Shown here: positions 62,483-64,000 of the stretch, piece after piece | Layout: each line of letters starts with the position of its first letter | Position numbering within the stretch: position 1 is the first letter of the stretch | Assembly: GCF_017874255.1 (NCBI RefSeq) | Contig: NZ_JAGGLD010000001.1 | Coordinates: 930,001 to 994,000, forward strand | Length of the DNA: 64,000 bases | Reading direction: 5' to 3' | From: Paenibacillus shirakamiensis | GTDB lineage: Bacteria > Bacillota > Bacilli > Paenibacillales > Paenibacillaceae | Made by a program: the position numbers and the translations under genes | Notes under the pieces: model-generated | Told to the model about the DNA's origin: nothing | The model's database searches: none | What the model saw: the letters and a program-made list of their open reading frames with translations, nothing else

Positions 62483-63160
62483 TTATTTTTTCTGAAATGG
62501 TTCTATTCCAATGGTGATGCCTGTATCGCCAAGGTTTTTCATTTTAATATTGGTGATCAGCCAATTTTCCTCAGCCTCATTTGTAAATTTCTTCACCGTA
62601 ACTACTGCTGAACCTCTGCCTTTCCAATTCGAAGAAGCAAGACCATACTCAAATGAATATTGTATTGTAGTCTTATTCAGTGGTTTTGTTTTGAGATGGT
62701 CTACAGATGTCATATGTGGACTAGAGCCACCCGTAACCCAGTAAAAATCTTCGAATTTCTTCTTAGTTGAGGCACGCAGTTCAGGAGAGAACACAGCATA
62801 TTGTAATGCACCGTTTCGAGTCTGAATCCCTTCTACCCAAGTATCCAAAGCTTCTTTGGCTGTAGTTGGCAGAAGTCCCGATTCCAAACGGCTAATTTGG
62901 ATCGCCTGCTCAGCAGAGTCCGGTAGGGTTACGCGCACTTCATTCTTTTTCGTGTCATAGACCGCTTTGCCTTTGAATTCTTCTGCTAGACGGTCAATGG
63001 GCACGTACACCTTACCATTTTTGACTTGAATGTCCAGTGCACTTGTATCGTAACTCCTTCCATTCACGAACAAATTCAATTTCGATCCTGCATAAGCAGA
63101 GCCTACTGCGATCATTGCTCCAACTGAAGCACAGACTAAAATTTTGGTTAAGGATTTCAT
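62483..63160 (-). CDS. Exported stalk-domain protein with NTF2-like C-terminal region
   Basis: This 225-residue protein has a signal peptide (MKSLTKILVCASVGAMIAVG, cleavage near SAYA) and a short copper-amine-oxidase-like stalk domain (LFVNGRSYDTSALDIQ to KVYVPIDRLAEEF). The C-terminal half (about 90-225, AKEALDTWVEGIQTRNGALQ, then FYWVTGGSS and VKKFTNEAEENWLITNI) has the pattern of an NTF2-like fold. No catalytic residue is evident. It is typical of Paenibacillus wall-associated proteins. Confidence 0.8.
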   Translation of the reverse strand: MKSLTKILVCASVGAMIAVGSAYAGSKLNLFVNGRSYDTSALDIQVKNGKVYVPIDRLAEEFKGKAVYDTKKNEVRVTLPDSAEQAIQISRLESGLLPTTAKEALDTWVEGIQTRNGALQYAVFSPELRASTKKKFEDFYWVTGGSSPHMTSVDHLKTKPLNKTTIQYSFEYGLASSNWKGRGSAVVTVKKFTNEAEENWLITNIKMKNLGDTGITIGIEPFQKK

Positions 63161-63310
63161 TTTTCATTTCACCTCATTTTCATATACATATAAGGATAAA
63201 CAATTGAATTCCAAAGAAAGTTTGATCGAAGCCATACATATTGAAATAGCGGAAAAACAGTACCTATTTGCTCCTATTCAAGCAGGTCAACATACCCTAT
63301 AGTCAATGAA

Positions 63311-64000
63311 TTAATTCGTATCTGCACAAAGAAGGGGATTCGGAATATCTACATAAAGGGGTGTTTCTCCACGCTGATGAAAGCGGCTAATTAGATTAGC
63401 CTTTGCAGGGAGGGTAACCGTTGTTAGCAGATCCTGAATGACATCAATCATCTGGTTCGAATGCAGTCCCTTTGATGTATTGGCTACTAAAGTATTTCTG
63501 ACGACACCCCAGAAGGGCTGTTCCTGTTGCCCCGTATACAAGGCAAGCCGCTGTATGAGATGACTGAGATGATTCACAAAAAAATAGTACTTTAATCGAT
63601 ATCGTGCTTCCTCCTCTGTGTAAAGGACTGGACTATCTTCTTTAATTACAGTACCTACCCATCCTTGCTCTTCTGCACACGTTCTATTGACACTGATTCC
63701 CTCCAAATCTCTAATCACAAACGTATGTGGCCGTCCGTCCTTCATAGTAATCATCGAGTTCTGTACATGAGCTTCCAGACTTATGCCGTAATCTGCATAC
63801 AACTTCAAAATGGGCATCATGGATAATTCTAAGTATTCCCGAAGCCATGCGAACCAATCTGGATGTGTCCATGCTTGTTCTGTTCCTTCAACTGAGGAGG
63901 AGCTATCACGCACAGCTCGAAATAAAAGCGGCTCACGTTCCCCCGGAAGAACTTCCAGTAGTGAGGCGATGACATAGGGAGCATTGTTCAGTGAAAGGCA
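63311..64000 (-). CDS. IucA/IucC-family siderophore synthetase, C-terminal part (runs off the right edge)
   Basis: NRPS-independent siderophore synthetases join citrate or its derivatives to amines with ATP. The frame stays open to base 64000, so the N-terminal part lies outside the window; about 230 codons are visible. The C-terminal domain shows NNAPYVIASLLE, then SLEAHVQNSMI with the His and Asn of the family, FVIRDLEGISV, and the helical tail FVNHLSHLIQRLA. Its partner genes should lie to the right. The first residues visible are in frame with the rest, so GTG at 63913 is not the true start. Confidence 0.88.
   Translation of the reverse strand, partial: CLSLNNAPYVIASLLEVLPGEREPLLFRAVRDSSSSVEGTEQAWTHPDWFAWLREYLELSMMPILKLYADYGISLEAHVQNSMITMKDGRPHTFVIRDLEGISVNRTCAEEQGWVGTVIKEDSPVLYTEEEARYRLKYYFFVNHLSHLIQRLALYTGQQEQPFWGVVRNTLVANTSKGLHSNQMIDVIQDLLTTVTLPAKANLISRFHQRGETPLYVDIPNPLLCADTN

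Overview
The window reads as chromosome of a low-to-moderate GC Gram-positive of the Bacillales, most likely Paenibacillus or a close relative. The reasons are strong AGGAGG ribosome binding sites, some TTG and GTG starts, several copper-amine-oxidase-type stalk domains, a chitin-active AA10 enzyme, and a bioY/yhfT/yhfS gene set like that of Bacillus subtilis. I see no rRNA, tRNA, CRISPR array or insertion sequence. Both ends cut genes: an N-acetylmuramoyl-L-alanine amidase on the left and an IucA/IucC siderophore synthetase on the right.

At 2.8-10.2 kb a tight operon starts behind a BirA-type biotin operator. It carries bioY, an acyl-CoA ligase, a thiolase, two MaoC-like dehydratase subunits, a ketoreductase and a complete ECF energising module (A, A', T). 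Next come a nitronate monooxygenase, malate:quinone oxidoreductase and a membrane protein. A chitin-related group follows (AA10 lytic monooxygenase, DeoR-type regulator, nagA). Then come a two-component system with a hydrolase that has a response-regulator-like direct repeat upstream, a kinase-like protein, a GNAT acetyltransferase, an HSP90-like ATPase paired with a helical-repeat-like partner, and bglC.

The most unusual part is 29-57 kb. Cluster A (29.1-43.2 kb) is a 14-gene co-directional run with no internal terminator. It holds a UDP-glucose pyrophosphorylase, two clear glycosyltransferases and one possible one, a NagA-like deacetylase, a Gfo/Idh oxidoreductase, an IolB-like isomerase, an MDR dehydrogenase, a DhnA-type aldolase, an MFS exporter, an inositol-monophosphatase-like enzyme, a UDP-glucuronate-epimerase-like enzyme, a kinase-like protein and a polysaccharide deacetylase. 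It looks like a pathway for an unusual sugar or cyclitol glycoside. A TetR/MFS efflux pair, with an operator lying inside the promoter spacer, separates it from cluster B.

Cluster B (46.0-56.7 kb) starts at a near-consensus promoter. It encodes a stand-alone acyl carrier protein, an ATP-grasp ligase, a GT-B glycosyltransferase, a radical SAM/SPASM enzyme, a three-gene ABC exporter, a second MDR dehydrogenase, a GH3 beta-N-acetylhexosaminidase-like enzyme and a protein resembling BtrH of butirosin biosynthesis. It has no NRPS or PKS. ACP plus ATP-grasp plus a BtrH-like protein recalls the butirosin side-chain machinery, so clusters A and B may together make a glycosylated, aminoacylated small molecule. 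That link is inference. The remainder holds a divergent LysR/MFS pair, an LtrA-family membrane protein, uncharacterised proteins and the siderophore gene fragment.
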